A DNA stretch of 64,000 nucleotides from Ectopseudomonas chengduensis. GTDB taxonomy: Bacteria; Pseudomonadota; Gammaproteobacteria; Pseudomonadales; Pseudomonadaceae. A program made the position numbers and the translations under genes. The notes under the pieces are model-generated. The model was not told the DNA's origin. It did no database searches and saw nothing but the letters and a program-made list of their open reading frames with translations. The stretch is taken from the NCBI RefSeq assembly GCF_900102635.1, contig NZ_FMZQ01000001.1, forward strand, positions 620,001-684,000, given 5' to 3'. Shown here piece after piece: positions 44,414-54,662 of this stretch (the stretch's first letter is position 1; every line of letters starts with the position of its first letter).

Positions 44414-46450
44414 ATGAAAAAATTCAATGCAGGTAATTTGTTGGTCGGAGCACGCAGTAGCACGCTGATCGCGGCGCTGTTCGTCGTGCTTATCGTCTCC
44501 ATCGTGCTGTTGTTCGCGAACTTCGCCTACATCAACACCCAGTCCAACTACGATACCGAGTACATCAGCCACTCCGGTGAGCTGCGCGTACTGTCCCAGC
44601 GTATCGCCAACAACGCCACTGAGGCTGCGGCGGGCAAGGCAGAGGCATTCGGCCTGCTGCGTGCAGCGCGTAACGACTTCCAGCGGCGCTGGAGTTACCT
44701 GACCGATGGTGATGCCAATACCGGCCTGCCTCCGGCACCTTCTTCGGTGCAAGCGCAGATGGCTGCGGTGCAGCAGGACTGGGACAGCCTGCGGCAGAAC
44801 ACCGACGCCATTATTGCCAGTGAGCAGACCGTACTGTCGCTGCACCAGGTAGCCGCCACCCTGGCGGAAACCATTCCGCAATTGCAGGTCGAGTACGAGG
44901 AAGTGGTCGACATCCTGCTGGAAAGCGGTGCGCCGGCTGCCCAGGTCTCTGTGGCCCAGCGTCAGTCGCTGCTGGCCGAGCGTATTCTCGGTTCGGTGAA
45001 CAAGGTACTGGCCGGTGACGAAGACTCGGTACAGGCCGCCGACATGTTCGGTCGTGATGCCAGCCTGTTCGGTCGAGTACTGGCCGCCATGCTCGAAGGC
45101 AACGCGGCGATGGAAATCAGCCAGGTGACCGACGAGGAGGCTCTCGAGCGTCTGGCCGAGATTTCCGAGCTGTTCGAATTCGTATCCGGTTCGGTGGACG
45201 AGATTCTCGAGACCTCGCCGGAACTGTTCCAGGTGCGTGAATCGGCCAGCTCCATCTTCACCGTTTCGCAGACCCTGCTGGACAAGGCGTCCGAGCTGGC
45301 CGTCGGTTTCGAAGACCTGGCCTCGGGCCGTGCCATCAATACCCTGTTTGGCTACGTGCTGGGTGCCCTGGCGCTGGGTTCGATCATCCTCATCGGTCTG
45401 GTGATGGTGCGTGAGACCAACCGTCGTCTGGCCGAGACCGCCGAGAAGAACGAACGTAACCAGGCGGCGATTCTGCGTCTGCTCGACGAAATCGCCGACC
45501 TCGCCGACGGTGACCTGACCGTGGCCGCGACGGTAACCGAAGACTTCACCGGTGCCATCGCCGACTCCATCAACTACTCCATCGACCAGCTGCGGGACCT
45601 GGTAGCCACCATCAACCTGACCGCCGTTCAGGTAGCCGGTGCTGCGCAGGAAACCCAGGCCACGGCGATGCACCTGGCCGAAGCTTCCGAGCACCAGGCG
45701 CAGGAAATTGCCGGTGCCTCCGCAGCGATCAACGAGATGGCCGTGTCGATTGACCAGGTATCGGCGAACGCCTCGGAATCCTCCGCGGTAGCGGAACGTT
45801 CCGTAGCCATCGCCAACAAGGGCAACGAAGTCGTACACAACACCATCACCGGCATGGATAACATCCGTGAGCAGATCCAGGACACCTCGAAGCGGATCAA
45901 ACGCCTCGGTGAATCGTCCCAGGAGATCGGTGACATCGTTAGCCTGATTAACGACATTGCCGACCAGACCAACATCCTCGCACTGAACGCCGCGATCCAG
46001 GCCTCCATGGCCGGTGATGCGGGCCGCGGCTTCGCCGTGGTAGCGGACGAGGTACAACGCCTCGCAGAACGTTCCTCGGCGGCGACCAAGCAGATCGAGG
46101 CGCTGGTAAAAACCATTCAGACCGACACCAACGAAGCCGTTATCTCCATGGAGCAGACGACTTCCGAAGTGGTTCGCGGTGCTCGCCTGGCGCAGGACGC
46201 CGGTGTGGCACTGGAAGAGATCGAGAAGGTATCGAAAACCCTCGCGGCCCTCATCCAGAACATTTCCAACGCCGCCCGTCAGCAGGCCTCTTCGGCCGGT
46301 CACATTTCCAACACCATGAACGTGATCCAGGAGATCACCTCGCAGACGTCCTCGGGTACCACCGCCACCGCCAAGAGCATTGGTAACCTGGCCAAGATGG
46401 CCAGTGAGATGCGCAAGTCGGTGTCCGGCTTCACCCTGCCAGACGCCTGA
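44414..46450 (+). CDS. pilJ: Methyl-accepting chemoreceptor PilJ
   Basis: 678 residues. First membrane helix about 16-38 ([21 protein letters not shown]), periplasmic PilJ-type helical domain to about residue 310, second helix about 313-337 ([22 protein letters not shown]), HAMP, then a methyl-accepting signalling domain with hairpin tip [26 protein letters not shown] (in parts). Known role: senses pilus/PilA state and activates ChpA. ATG 44414 begins MKKFNAGN; the frame from 44363 is not supported. ALNAAIQAS with Gln and Ser replaces the usual ALNAAIEAA, as in other PilJ proteins. Confidence 0.96.
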   Translation: MKKFNAGNLLVGARSSTLIAALFVVLIVSIVLLFANFAYINTQSNYDTEYISHSGELRVLSQRIANNATEAAAGKAEAFGLLRAARNDFQRRWSYLTDGDANTGLPPAPSSVQAQMAAVQQDWDSLRQNTDAIIASEQTVLSLHQVAATLAETIPQLQVEYEEVVDILLESGAPAAQVSVAQRQSLLAERILGSVNKVLAGDEDSVQAADMFGRDASLFGRVLAAMLEGNAAMEISQVTDEEALERLAEISELFEFVSGSVDEILETSPELFQVRESASSIFTVSQTLLDKASELAVGFEDLASGRAINTLFGYVLGALALGSIILIGLVMVRETNRRLAETAEKNERNQAAILRLLDEIADLADGDLTVAATVTEDFTGAIADSINYSIDQLRDLVATINLTAVQVAGAAQETQATAMHLAEASEHQAQEIAGASAAINEMAVSIDQVSANASESSAVAERSVAIANKGNEVVHNTITGMDNIREQIQDTSKRIKRLGESSQEIGDIVSLINDIADQTNILALNAAIQASMAGDAGRGFAVVADEVQRLAERSSAATKQIEALVKTIQTDTNEAVISMEQTTSEVVRGARLAQDAGVALEEIEKVSKTLAALIQNISNAARQQASSAGHISNTMNVIQEITSQTSSGTTATAKSIGNLAKMASEMRKSVSGFTLPDA

Positions 46451-46492
46451 TAAAGGAGTGCGGAGGCTGGCGGCAGCCTTCGCTACACAGCC

Positions 46493-47371
46493 ATGACTCA
46501 GGGCGAAGGTATGCAGTCAGCGGGCGTTTGGGCATTGCGCCCGGTGGCCGATATGTCGCAAGCCGATTTTCACGACTGGCAGACGCTGCTCGAGGCGCGT
46601 ACCGGTGTGGTGATCAGCGAGCAGCGGCGCGCCTTTCTGCAGACCAATCTGAGTGCGCGCATGCGCGAACTGGGCGTTACGGATTACGCCAGCTACTACC
46701 GTCAGGTCACCGACGGGCCGCGTGGCGCGGTGGAGTGGTCGACCCTGCTGGATCGTCTGACCGTGCAGGAAACCCGCTTCTTCCGCCATCCACCGTCCTT
46801 CGAGGTGCTCTCGCAGTACCTGCAGGAGCGTCTGGCGGCGGGCCTGGGCAAACCCTGGGAATTGTGGAGCGTGGGTTGCTCCAGTGGTGAAGAGCCGTAT
46901 TCGCTGGCGATTCAGGCCGCGGAGGTTCTGCAAGGCAGCGAGTTGCCCGAACACTTCGCGGTGACCGGTACCGATATCAGTCAGGGCGCACTGAGCAAGG
47001 CACGCGAGGCGTGCTACTCGGCGCGACGCCTGGAGCAGGTGAGTGACGAGCTGCGCGAGCGCTACTTTCTCGCCCAGGCCGATGGACGCTTCAAGGTGGG
47101 ACCGAGCCTGGCCGCGCGTGTGTGCTGCGCCAAGCTCAATGTGTTGGAACTGGCCAAGGCGCCGATGTCCGGCATGGATGTGATTTTCTGTCAGAACTTG
47201 CTGATCTATTTCCGCCGCTGGCGTCGCCGCGACATCCTCAATCGCCTGGCCGAAAGCCTGGCGCCGGGTGGCCTGCTGGTCGTGGGCGTGGGCGAAGTAG
47301 CCGGTTGGCAGCACCCGCAACTGGTGCCGGTGGCCGACGAGCGAGTTCTGGCGTTTACCCGCAAGGGATAA
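46493..47371 (+). CDS. pilK: Chemotaxis methyltransferase PilK
   Basis: 292 residues, CheR family. RLTVQETRFFRHPPSFEVL precedes the SAM motif WSVGCSSGEEPYSLAI, then TGTDISQGALSKAREACYS and MDVIFCQNLLIYF. Known role: methylates PilJ glutamates. The start is chosen as ATG 46493; weak ribosome site, and MQSAGVW at 46511 is an alternative. Confidence 0.93.
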   Translation: MTQGEGMQSAGVWALRPVADMSQADFHDWQTLLEARTGVVISEQRRAFLQTNLSARMRELGVTDYASYYRQVTDGPRGAVEWSTLLDRLTVQETRFFRHPPSFEVLSQYLQERLAAGLGKPWELWSVGCSSGEEPYSLAIQAAEVLQGSELPEHFAVTGTDISQGALSKAREACYSARRLEQVSDELRERYFLAQADGRFKVGPSLAARVCCAKLNVLELAKAPMSGMDVIFCQNLLIYFRRWRRRDILNRLAESLAPGGLLVVGVGEVAGWQHPQLVPVADERVLAFTRKG

Positions 47372-47396
47372 GGCCAAGTTTATGAGTGGAGTGGCT

Positions 47397-50300
47397 ATGG
47401 GTGATCGGCATGATTATGTCGCCCTGGAGTGGGTCAAAGGCGAGATCGGGGAAACCCTGAAGCAGGCGCGGCAAGCCCTGGAGGCGTTCGTCGAGAACCC
47501 GCAGGACCCTACGCGCATGCGCTTCTGCTTGACCTACGTGCACCAGGTTCACGGCACCTTGCAGATGGTCGAGTTCTACGGCGCGGCTCTGCTCGCCGAG
47601 GAAATGGAGCAGTTGGCCAAGGCACTGATGGAAGGTCGCGTGGCCAACCAGGGCGAAGCCCTGGAAGTGCTGATGCAGGCCATTCTGCAACTGCCGGTGT
47701 ACCTCGACCGCATCCAGACCGCTCGCCGCGACCTGCCCATGGTCGTGCTGCCGCTGCTCAACGACCTGCGCGCCGCCCGTGGTGAGAAGCTGCTGTCGGA
47801 AACCAGCCTGTTCTCTCCGGACATGTCCGCACGCCTGCCGGCGTTGCCGTCCGATAGCCTGGCGCGCCTGCGTACCGCCGAGCTTCCCGTGCTGCTGCGC
47901 AAGCTGCGGCAGATGCTGCAAATGGCCCTGGTCGGCGTGATCCGCAATCAGGACCTGGCGACCAATCTCGGTTACATGGCGCGCGTCTTCGCTCGTCTGG
48001 AAACGCTGTGCAAGGACGCCCCGTTGGGCGGCCTGTGGCAGATCGCTTCCGGTATGGTCGAAGGTCTGGCCAACGGCAGTGTGGTCAACGGTACCTCGGT
48101 GCGTACCTTGCTGCGTCAGGTCGACAAGGAACTCAAGCGTCTGGTCGAGCAGGGTGCCGATGGCATCAACCAGCCCGCTAGCGACGAACTGACCAAGAAC
48201 CTGTTGTTCTATGTGGCCAAAGCGCCGGCGCAGTCGCCGCGTATTCGCGCCCTGAAGGAACAGTATCGTCTCGACGAAGCGCTGCCCGACAACGAAGTGG
48301 TGGATGAGGAACGTGCCCGTCTGGCAGGTCCTGACCGTGATGCCATGCGTTCTGTGGTGGCGGCTCTCTGCGAAGAGTTGGTGCGGGTCAAGGACAGCCT
48401 GGACCTGTTCGTGCGCAGTGATCGCAGTCAACCCAGTGAGCTGGACGCCCTGCTGGCGCCGCTCAAGCAGATCGCCGATACCCTCGCAGTGCTCGGTTTC
48501 GGCCAGCCGCGCAAGGTCATTCTCGACCAGATTGACGTCATTCACGGCCTGTCCCTCGGTCAGCGCGAGCCCAACGATGCCGTGCTGATGGACGTCGCCG
48601 GTGCGTTGCTCTACGTCGAGGCGACGCTGGCCGGCATGGTCGGGCCGAGCGACGACAGCAAGAACGAACAGAGCCACCTGCCCACCACCGATGTGGCGCA
48701 GATTCATCAGTTGGTGATCAAAGAGGCGCGCAACGGTCTGGAACAGGCCAAGGACGCGATCATCGAGTTCATCGCCTCGCAGTGGAACCACGAGCATCTG
48801 GCACGTGTCCCCGGCCTGCTGACGCAGGTTCGTGGCGGCCTGGCGATGATTCCGCTGCAGCGCGCTGCCGACCTGCTCAACGCCTGCAACCGCTACATTC
48901 AGGAACAGTTGCTGGCGCGCAAGGCCGTGCCCAACTGGCAGAGCCTGGACACCCTGGCAGACGCCATTACCAGCGTCGAGTATTACCTCGAGCGTCTGGC
49001 CGAGGACCATGGCACCCAGGGCGACCTGATTCTCGACGTCGCCGAGGAGAGCCTGGAAGCACTGGGTTATCCGCTCAAGGAAAAACCGTCGATTCTCGAT
49101 CGCGTCGAACCGCAGGAGGAAAGCCTGGCGCCGCTGGCTGACCCGCTGCAGGAAATCGAACTGCTGGGCGCCGAGGACGAACAGCTCGAAGAGCCCCTCG
49201 CCGAGCTCGAGCCGCTGGCCTTCGAGTCGGTCGATGCACCTGACGAAGCCGTTGCCGAGCTGGAGCTGGTCGACATCGAGCCTGACCTGCCGGCAGTGAG
49301 CGAGAGCGCCGAGACCTTCACCTTCGAACTGGGCGAGCTCGAAGAGCTGCCCAGTACGCAGAGCGAAGAGATCATCGCCGCACCGTTGTTCGACGCCCAG
49401 GCCGAGCCGGCGTTGGAGCTCGAAGAGCTGAGCCTGGAGCAACTGGCCGAAGCGAATCAGTGGGACGAGCTGGAGTTGGCCGATCTGGAACTGCCGGAAG
49501 TCGAGCTGCCCAGCGCGCCGCACATCCAGGTCGAGGAGCCAGTGGCAGAGAAGCCGCTGTCAATGGCTGACGTGATGGCCGCACCGGTACAGGCGATCAA
49601 TCCGCCTGCCGCCGATGTGCCGCCGAGCCTGTTGCCGCCGCCTGCCGATGAAGAGCCGGTGGATGAAGAGTTGCTGGAAGTCTTTATCGAAGAAGTCGGC
49701 GAGGTGCTGGAAACTATCGGCGAATACCTGCCGCAGTGGCAGGCCGATACCGATAACAAGGACGCGCTGATCGAAGTGCGTCGGGCCTTCCACACGCTCA
49801 AGGGCAGCGGCCGCATGGTTCGCGCGCTGATCATCGGCGAGCTGGGCTGGTCCATCGAAAATTTGCTCAACCGCGTGCTGGACCGCAGCATCGAACCGAG
49901 TGCACCGGTGCAGCAGGTAGTGCTCGACGTAGTGGCGCTGATGCCGGCGCTGGTCGACGAGTTCGCCGCCAAGGCTCAGCGTCAGCGTGACGATGTCGAT
50001 CTACTGGCGGCCACCGCGCATGCCCTGGCCAAGGGGCTGACGCCCCCAAAATCTGACGCCCCGGCCGCCCAGCAGGTAGCCGAGCCCGTGGGCGTTGACG
50101 ACGCTACCGAGGTCGTCGAGCAGGTCGAGTCGGTCACCGACCAACCGCTCGATAGCGAGTCTCTCAATGGTGAGCCCCTTGACCCACAGTTGCTGGAAAT
50201 CTTCCGCAACGAGGCGGAAACCCATCTGGATACCCTGGTGGGCTTTCTCGCCGATTGCGCCCAGGAGCTGCCGCAGCCAGTCACCGACGACCTGCAGCGT

Positions 50301-53300
50301 GCGCTGCACACCCTCAAGGGCAGTGCCTATATGGCCGGCATCCTGCCGGTGGCAGAAATCGCTGCGCCGCTGGAGAAGCTGGTCAAGGAGTTCAAGACCA
50401 ACCTGATTCAGGTGGATCTGGCGGCCGCCGAGTTGTTGAGCAGCGCCGAGGGCGTGTTCCGTATCGGTCTCGACAATCTCGAGACTCAGCCTCTGGCACC
50501 TATTCCCGGCGCCGATGCATTCCTTGCCCGCGTCCAGGCGCTGCATCAGGAACGTCTCGCCAACGCCGAAGACGAGCGCATGGCACAGAGCGGTGAAAGC
50601 CGCGATCCGCAGATGATCAGCATCTTCCTCGCCGAAGGCATGGACATCTTGCTGGATGCCGAGGACCTGCTGCGTAAATGGCGCGAGCATCCGTCCGAGC
50701 GCCAGGAGCTGTCTGCGCTGCTGGAAGAGCTGACCACGCTCGGTCGTGGCGCCGAAATGGCCGAGCTGCCGCAGATCGACGAGCTCTGCGAGGCCCTGCT
50801 GGATCTCTATGGTGCCGTCGAGGAAGGCAGCCTGGCCGTCAGCGAACGCTTTTTCGACGAAGCGGAAAAGGCTCACGAAGCGCTGATCGGCATGATGGAT
50901 CAGGTCGCTGCGGCCTTGCAGGTCAGCCCGCAACCCGAGCGCGTACAGGCGCTGCGTGAGCTGCTCAGCGAAGCCATCGATCCGCATACCCTGGCCTTGT
51001 TGGCGCCTGGCGTCGAGGGCCTGGAAATCATCGAGCTGGACCAGGCCACTGCCGAGCTGGAGCAAGCTGAGGCCGAGCCGGTGCAGTGGCAAGAGACGCC
51101 CACCGAACCGGCAATCGTCGAGGACGCTGGCCTGGAACTGCAGGCCGAGGCCGAACTGGGCTTCAGCCCTGTCGACGCCGACCTCGATGAGGAAATGGTC
51201 GAGATCTTCCTCGAAGAGGCTGTGGATATTCTCGATAGCGCCGGTCAGGCGCTGGAGCGCTGGCTCAGTGAGCCGGACAACACCATGCCGTTGTCCTCCC
51301 TGCAGCGCGACCTGCACACCCTCAAGGGTGGTGCGCGGATGGCCGCGATTCGCCCGATTGGCGATCTAGGCCACGAACTGGAGTCGCTCTACGAGGGCTT
51401 GGTCGACCGCCGTTACAACTATTCGCCGGCGCTGGGCAGCCTGTTGCAGCAAAGCCATGATCGCCTGGCGCAGATGCTTGATCAGTTGCAGGCCCGCCAG
51501 CCGCTGGTCTCTGGTGACGACCTGATTCAGGCAATTCGTCAGTTCCGCCAGGGCGGCATGCCGCAGAGTCTGTCGGCCGCAGTGGCTCAGATGGAACCGG
51601 TGCTGGACGACGAGCTCGTCGAACCGATCGAAACGGTGGAGCCCGATAGCGTCGAGCTGCCGCCTCTGGCACTGGTCGAAGACGAAATCGTGCTCGACGA
51701 AGCGCCACAGGCAGAGCCTGAGGCAGGGTTGCCGCTGATCGACGAAGTCGAGCTGGTGTTGCCCGAAGATGAACTGCCGCCGCTGGCCGAGGCTATCGTC
51801 GAGCCAGAGCCAGAGCCAGAGCCAGAGCCACAAGGCACGCTGGCCAACTGGCATGAAGAGCGCGATCCCGAGTTGGTGGAAATCTTCCTCGAGGAAGGTT
51901 TCGACATCATCGACAGTGCCGGTGCCGCTCTGCAGCGCTGGATGGGCGATGTCGACAACAGTCTGGAGCTGGAAGCCCTGCAGCGTGATCTGCACACCCT
52001 CAAGGGTGGTGCGCGCATGGCCGAGATTCGTGAAATCGGCGATCTGGCCCATGAGCTGGAATTCCTTTACGAGGGGCTCGGTGGCGGTCGCCTGAGAGCC
52101 AGTCAGGAGTTGTTTACCCTGCTGCAGGCCTGCCACGACCGTTTGGCCGAGATGCTTGAAGCCGTGCGTGGTCAGCGCGCGGTGCCGCAGGGCCATGCCC
52201 TGATCGAGACGATCAAGCGCTTTCGTGCCAACCCTGACGAGCAGCTGAGCATGCCGTCGGCGGTCCAACTCAGGGCTGTGGTCGAGAGCGATGAAGCCGA
52301 AGAGGCTGACAGCGACATCCTCGATATCTTCCTGGAAGAAGGCGATGACCTACTCGAAGCGATGGAGGCGGCGATCGGGCGTTGGGAAGAACAACGTGAT
52401 GATGTCAGCGCCATCGACGAGATGCTGCGCACGCTGCACACCCTCAAGGGCGGTGCACGCTTGGCCGGGCAGAAGCGCCTTGGCGATCTGAGCCACGACC
52501 TGGAGCAGCATCTCAGCGAGGCGCTGCAGCAGGGGGCACCCTGGCCGGAAAGTCTGCTGCTCGATGTGCAGTCCGGTTTCGAAGGGCTGCAGAACGAGCT
52601 CGATGTGCTGCGCCAGCGCCTCAGTGCCAGCCTCGGCGATGAGCCAGTGGTTACCGAATCAGCCGCGGCGCCTGCGAACAATCTGCTCAACCCGATCATT
52701 GCTGCCAGTGACGTGCCGAGCCAGTTGCAGGCACCGAAGGTGCTGCCGTTCGTGCAGCGTGCGCAGGAGGCAGCGCTGGAGGCGGCATCCCGCCGCGCGC
52801 CACAGGAGCTGGTCAAGGTACCGGCCGAGCTGCTCGAAGGGCTGGTCAACCTGGCCGGTGAGACCTCGATTTTCCGTGGCCGTGTCGAGCAACAGGTGAG
52901 CGATGTCGGCTTCACCCTGAGCGAGATGGAAGCCACCATCGACCGCGTGCGTGACCAACTGCGCCGTCTCGACACCGAGACCCAGGCGCAGATTCTCAGT
53001 CGCTATCAGGCCGAGGCCGAACGCGCCGGTTATGAAGATTTCGACCCGCTGGAGATGGACCGCCACTCGCAACTGCAGCAGCTGTCCCGTGCGTTGTTCG
53101 AGTCGGCCTCGGACTTGCTCGACTTGAAGGAAACCCTGGCGGCGAAGAACCGCGACGCCGAGACTTTGCTGCTGCAACAGGCGCGGGTCAACACCGAGCT
53201 GCAGGAAGGTCTGATGCGCACCCGCATGGTGCCGTTCGATCGTCTGGTGCCGCGTCTGCGCCGCATCGTGCGTCAGGTGGCGGGTGAGCTGGGCAAGCAG

Positions 53301-54662
53301 GTCGAGTTCGTCGTCGGCAACGCCGACGGGGAAATGGACCGCACCGTGCTCGAACGCATCGTCGCGCCGTTGGAACACATGCTGCGCAATGCCGTCGACC
53401 ACGGCATCGAGCCCAGCGCTGTACGCCGCGACGTCGGCAAGCCGGAAACCGGCACCATCCGCCTCAACCTCGGTCGCGAGGGCGGCGACATCGTCCTCAC
53501 CCTCGACGACGACGGCGGCGGCATCCGCCTCGACGCGGTGCGGCGCAAGGCCATCGAGCGCGGCATGATGGATGCCGACAGCGACCTGACCGATCACGAG
53601 ATCCTCCAGTTCATCCTCGAGGCCGGTTTCTCCACCGCCGAGAAGGTCACGCAGATTTCCGGCCGCGGCGTCGGCATGGACGTGGTGCATTCGGAGGTCA
53701 AGCAGCTCGGCGGCTCGATGAGCATCGATTCGGCCGTCGGCCAGGGCACCCGCTTCACCATCCGCCTGCCGTTCACCGTGTCGGTCAACCGCGCGCTGAT
53801 GGTGTACTCCGGCGAGGACCTGTACGCCATCCCGCTGAACACCATTGAAGGTATCGTGCGGGTGTCGCCGTTCGAGCTGGAGGCCTACTACGCGCCCGAC
53901 GCGCCGCGTTTCGAGTACGCCGGACAGGCCTACGAACTGAAGTACCTGGGTGATCTGCTGAACAACGGTCAGCAGCCCAAGCTGGTGGGCCAGAGCCTGC
54001 CGCTGCCGGTGATCCTGGTGCGTTCCAGCGAGCACGCCGTGGCGGTGCAGGTGGACAGCCTGGCCGGCTCGCGCGAAATCGTGGTGAAGAGCCTCGGCCC
54101 GCAGTTCGCCGGGGTGCACGGGATCTCCGGTGCAACCATCCTCGGTGACGGCCGCGTGGTGGTGATTCTCGATCTGCTGGCGACCATTCGTGTGTTGCAT
54201 GCGCATCTGCAGAATCAACTGATGCCGCGTCTGGCTTCGCGTCAGGCTGCGGCCAATGAAGAGGTCGAGGCTGACCGGCCGCCGCTGGTCATGGTGGTGG
54301 ACGACTCGGTCACTGTGCGCAAGGTCACCAGCCGTCTGCTTGAGCGTAATGGCATGAACGTGGTCACCGCCAAGGATGGGGTCGATGCCATCGCCCAGCT
54401 GCAGGAGCACAGGCCCGACATCATGCTGCTGGACATCGAGATGCCGCGCATGGACGGCTTCGAGGTGGCCACGCTGGTGCGCCACGATGAGCGCCTCAAG
54501 GATCTGCCGATCATCATGATCACTTCGCGTACCGGCGAGAAGCACCGCGAGCGGGCCATGTCCATCGGCGTCAATCAGTACCTCGGCAAGCCCTATCAGG
54601 AGTCCTTGCTGCTCGACACCATCGCTCAACTGGTGGATAGCCATCGGGTCAAACGGACATGA
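47397..54662 (+). CDS. chpA: Hybrid histidine kinase ChpA
   Basis: 2421 residues. Phosphotransfer-like sites in order: VHQVHGTLQM (His52 region), LTQVRGGLAM (Thr476 instead of His), HTLKGSGRM (His799), HTLKGSAYM (His971), LTTLGRGAEM (Thr1113/1114), HTLKGGARM (His1307), HTLKGGARM (His1533), HTLKGGARL (His1681). Six His-type plus two hydroxyl-type sites match P. aeruginosa ChpA. They are joined by acidic linkers. Then come the dimer helix, HATPase (HMLRNAVDHG, DDDGGGI, GRGVGMDVV), a CheW domain and a C-terminal receiver (LLDIEMPRMDG). ATG 47397 (MGDRHDYV) with GGAG; ATG 47382 is an alternative. Its stop overlaps chpB. Confidence 0.95.
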   Translation: MGDRHDYVALEWVKGEIGETLKQARQALEAFVENPQDPTRMRFCLTYVHQVHGTLQMVEFYGAALLAEEMEQLAKALMEGRVANQGEALEVLMQAILQLPVYLDRIQTARRDLPMVVLPLLNDLRAARGEKLLSETSLFSPDMSARLPALPSDSLARLRTAELPVLLRKLRQMLQMALVGVIRNQDLATNLGYMARVFARLETLCKDAPLGGLWQIASGMVEGLANGSVVNGTSVRTLLRQVDKELKRLVEQGADGINQPASDELTKNLLFYVAKAPAQSPRIRALKEQYRLDEALPDNEVVDEERARLAGPDRDAMRSVVAALCEELVRVKDSLDLFVRSDRSQPSELDALLAPLKQIADTLAVLGFGQPRKVILDQIDVIHGLSLGQREPNDAVLMDVAGALLYVEATLAGMVGPSDDSKNEQSHLPTTDVAQIHQLVIKEARNGLEQAKDAIIEFIASQWNHEHLARVPGLLTQVRGGLAMIPLQRAADLLNACNRYIQEQLLARKAVPNWQSLDTLADAITSVEYYLERLAEDHGTQGDLILDVAEESLEALGYPLKEKPSILDRVEPQEESLAPLADPLQEIELLGAEDEQLEEPLAELEPLAFESVDAPDEAVAELELVDIEPDLPAVSESAETFTFELGELEELPSTQSEEIIAAPLFDAQAEPALELEELSLEQLAEANQWDELELADLELPEVELPSAPHIQVEEPVAEKPLSMADVMAAPVQAINPPAADVPPSLLPPPADEEPVDEELLEVFIEEVGEVLETIGEYLPQWQADTDNKDALIEVRRAFHTLKGSGRMVRALIIGELGWSIENLLNRVLDRSIEPSAPVQQVVLDVVALMPALVDEFAAKAQRQRDDVDLLAATAHALAKGLTPPKSDAPAAQQVAEPVGVDDATEVVEQVESVTDQPLDSESLNGEPLDPQLLEIFRNEAETHLDTLVGFLADCAQELPQPVTDDLQRALHTLKGSAYMAGILPVAEIAAPLEKLVKEFKTNLIQVDLAAAELLSSAEGVFRIGLDNLETQPLAPIPGADAFLARVQALHQERLANAEDERMAQSGESRDPQMISIFLAEGMDILLDAEDLLRKWREHPSERQELSALLEELTTLGRGAEMAELPQIDELCEALLDLYGAVEEGSLAVSERFFDEAEKAHEALIGMMDQVAAALQVSPQPERVQALRELLSEAIDPHTLALLAPGVEGLEIIELDQATAELEQAEAEPVQWQETPTEPAIVEDAGLELQAEAELGFSPVDADLDEEMVEIFLEEAVDILDSAGQALERWLSEPDNTMPLSSLQRDLHTLKGGARMAAIRPIGDLGHELESLYEGLVDRRYNYSPALGSLLQQSHDRLAQMLDQLQARQPLVSGDDLIQAIRQFRQGGMPQSLSAAVAQMEPVLDDELVEPIETVEPDSVELPPLALVEDEIVLDEAPQAEPEAGLPLIDEVELVLPEDELPPLAEAIVEPEPEPEPEPQGTLANWHEERDPELVEIFLEEGFDIIDSAGAALQRWMGDVDNSLELEALQRDLHTLKGGARMAEIREIGDLAHELEFLYEGLGGGRLRASQELFTLLQACHDRLAEMLEAVRGQRAVPQGHALIETIKRFRANPDEQLSMPSAVQLRAVVESDEAEEADSDILDIFLEEGDDLLEAMEAAIGRWEEQRDDVSAIDEMLRTLHTLKGGARLAGQKRLGDLSHDLEQHLSEALQQGAPWPESLLLDVQSGFEGLQNELDVLRQRLSASLGDEPVVTESAAAPANNLLNPIIAASDVPSQLQAPKVLPFVQRAQEAALEAASRRAPQELVKVPAELLEGLVNLAGETSIFRGRVEQQVSDVGFTLSEMEATIDRVRDQLRRLDTETQAQILSRYQAEAERAGYEDFDPLEMDRHSQLQQLSRALFESASDLLDLKETLAAKNRDAETLLLQQARVNTELQEGLMRTRMVPFDRLVPRLRRIVRQVAGELGKQVEFVVGNADGEMDRTVLERIVAPLEHMLRNAVDHGIEPSAVRRDVGKPETGTIRLNLGREGGDIVLTLDDDGGGIRLDAVRRKAIERGMMDADSDLTDHEILQFILEAGFSTAEKVTQISGRGVGMDVVHSEVKQLGGSMSIDSAVGQGTRFTIRLPFTVSVNRALMVYSGEDLYAIPLNTIEGIVRVSPFELEAYYAPDAPRFEYAGQAYELKYLGDLLNNGQQPKLVGQSLPLPVILVRSSEHAVAVQVDSLAGSREIVVKSLGPQFAGVHGISGATILGDGRVVVILDLLATIRVLHAHLQNQLMPRLASRQAAANEEVEADRPPLVMVVDDSVTVRKVTSRLLERNGMNVVTAKDGVDAIAQLQEHRPDIMLLDIEMPRMDGFEVATLVRHDERLKDLPIIMITSRTGEKHRERAMSIGVNQYLGKPYQESLLLDTIAQLVDSHRVKRT
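51801..51830 (+). repeat. Hexanucleotide tandem repeat (GAGCCA)x5 in chpA
   Basis: Five perfect in-frame copies encode Glu-Pro x5 in the acidic linker before the fifth His-type site. Length change would alter the linker by two residues per unit without frameshift. Confidence 0.85.

Noticed and set aside
44369..46303. Long minus-strand open frame opposite pilJ
   Set aside because: Mirror of the repetitive coiled-coil coding sequence of pilJ; no motif.
47355..49523. Long minus-strand open frame opposite chpA (and similar ones to 54734)
   Set aside because: Gln/Leu-rich shadow of chpA's helical phosphotransfer domains.
51801..51830. GAGCCA repeats as a CRISPR-like or phase-variation switch
   Set aside because: No spacers, and a six-base unit cannot shift frame; kept only as a length polymorphism candidate.
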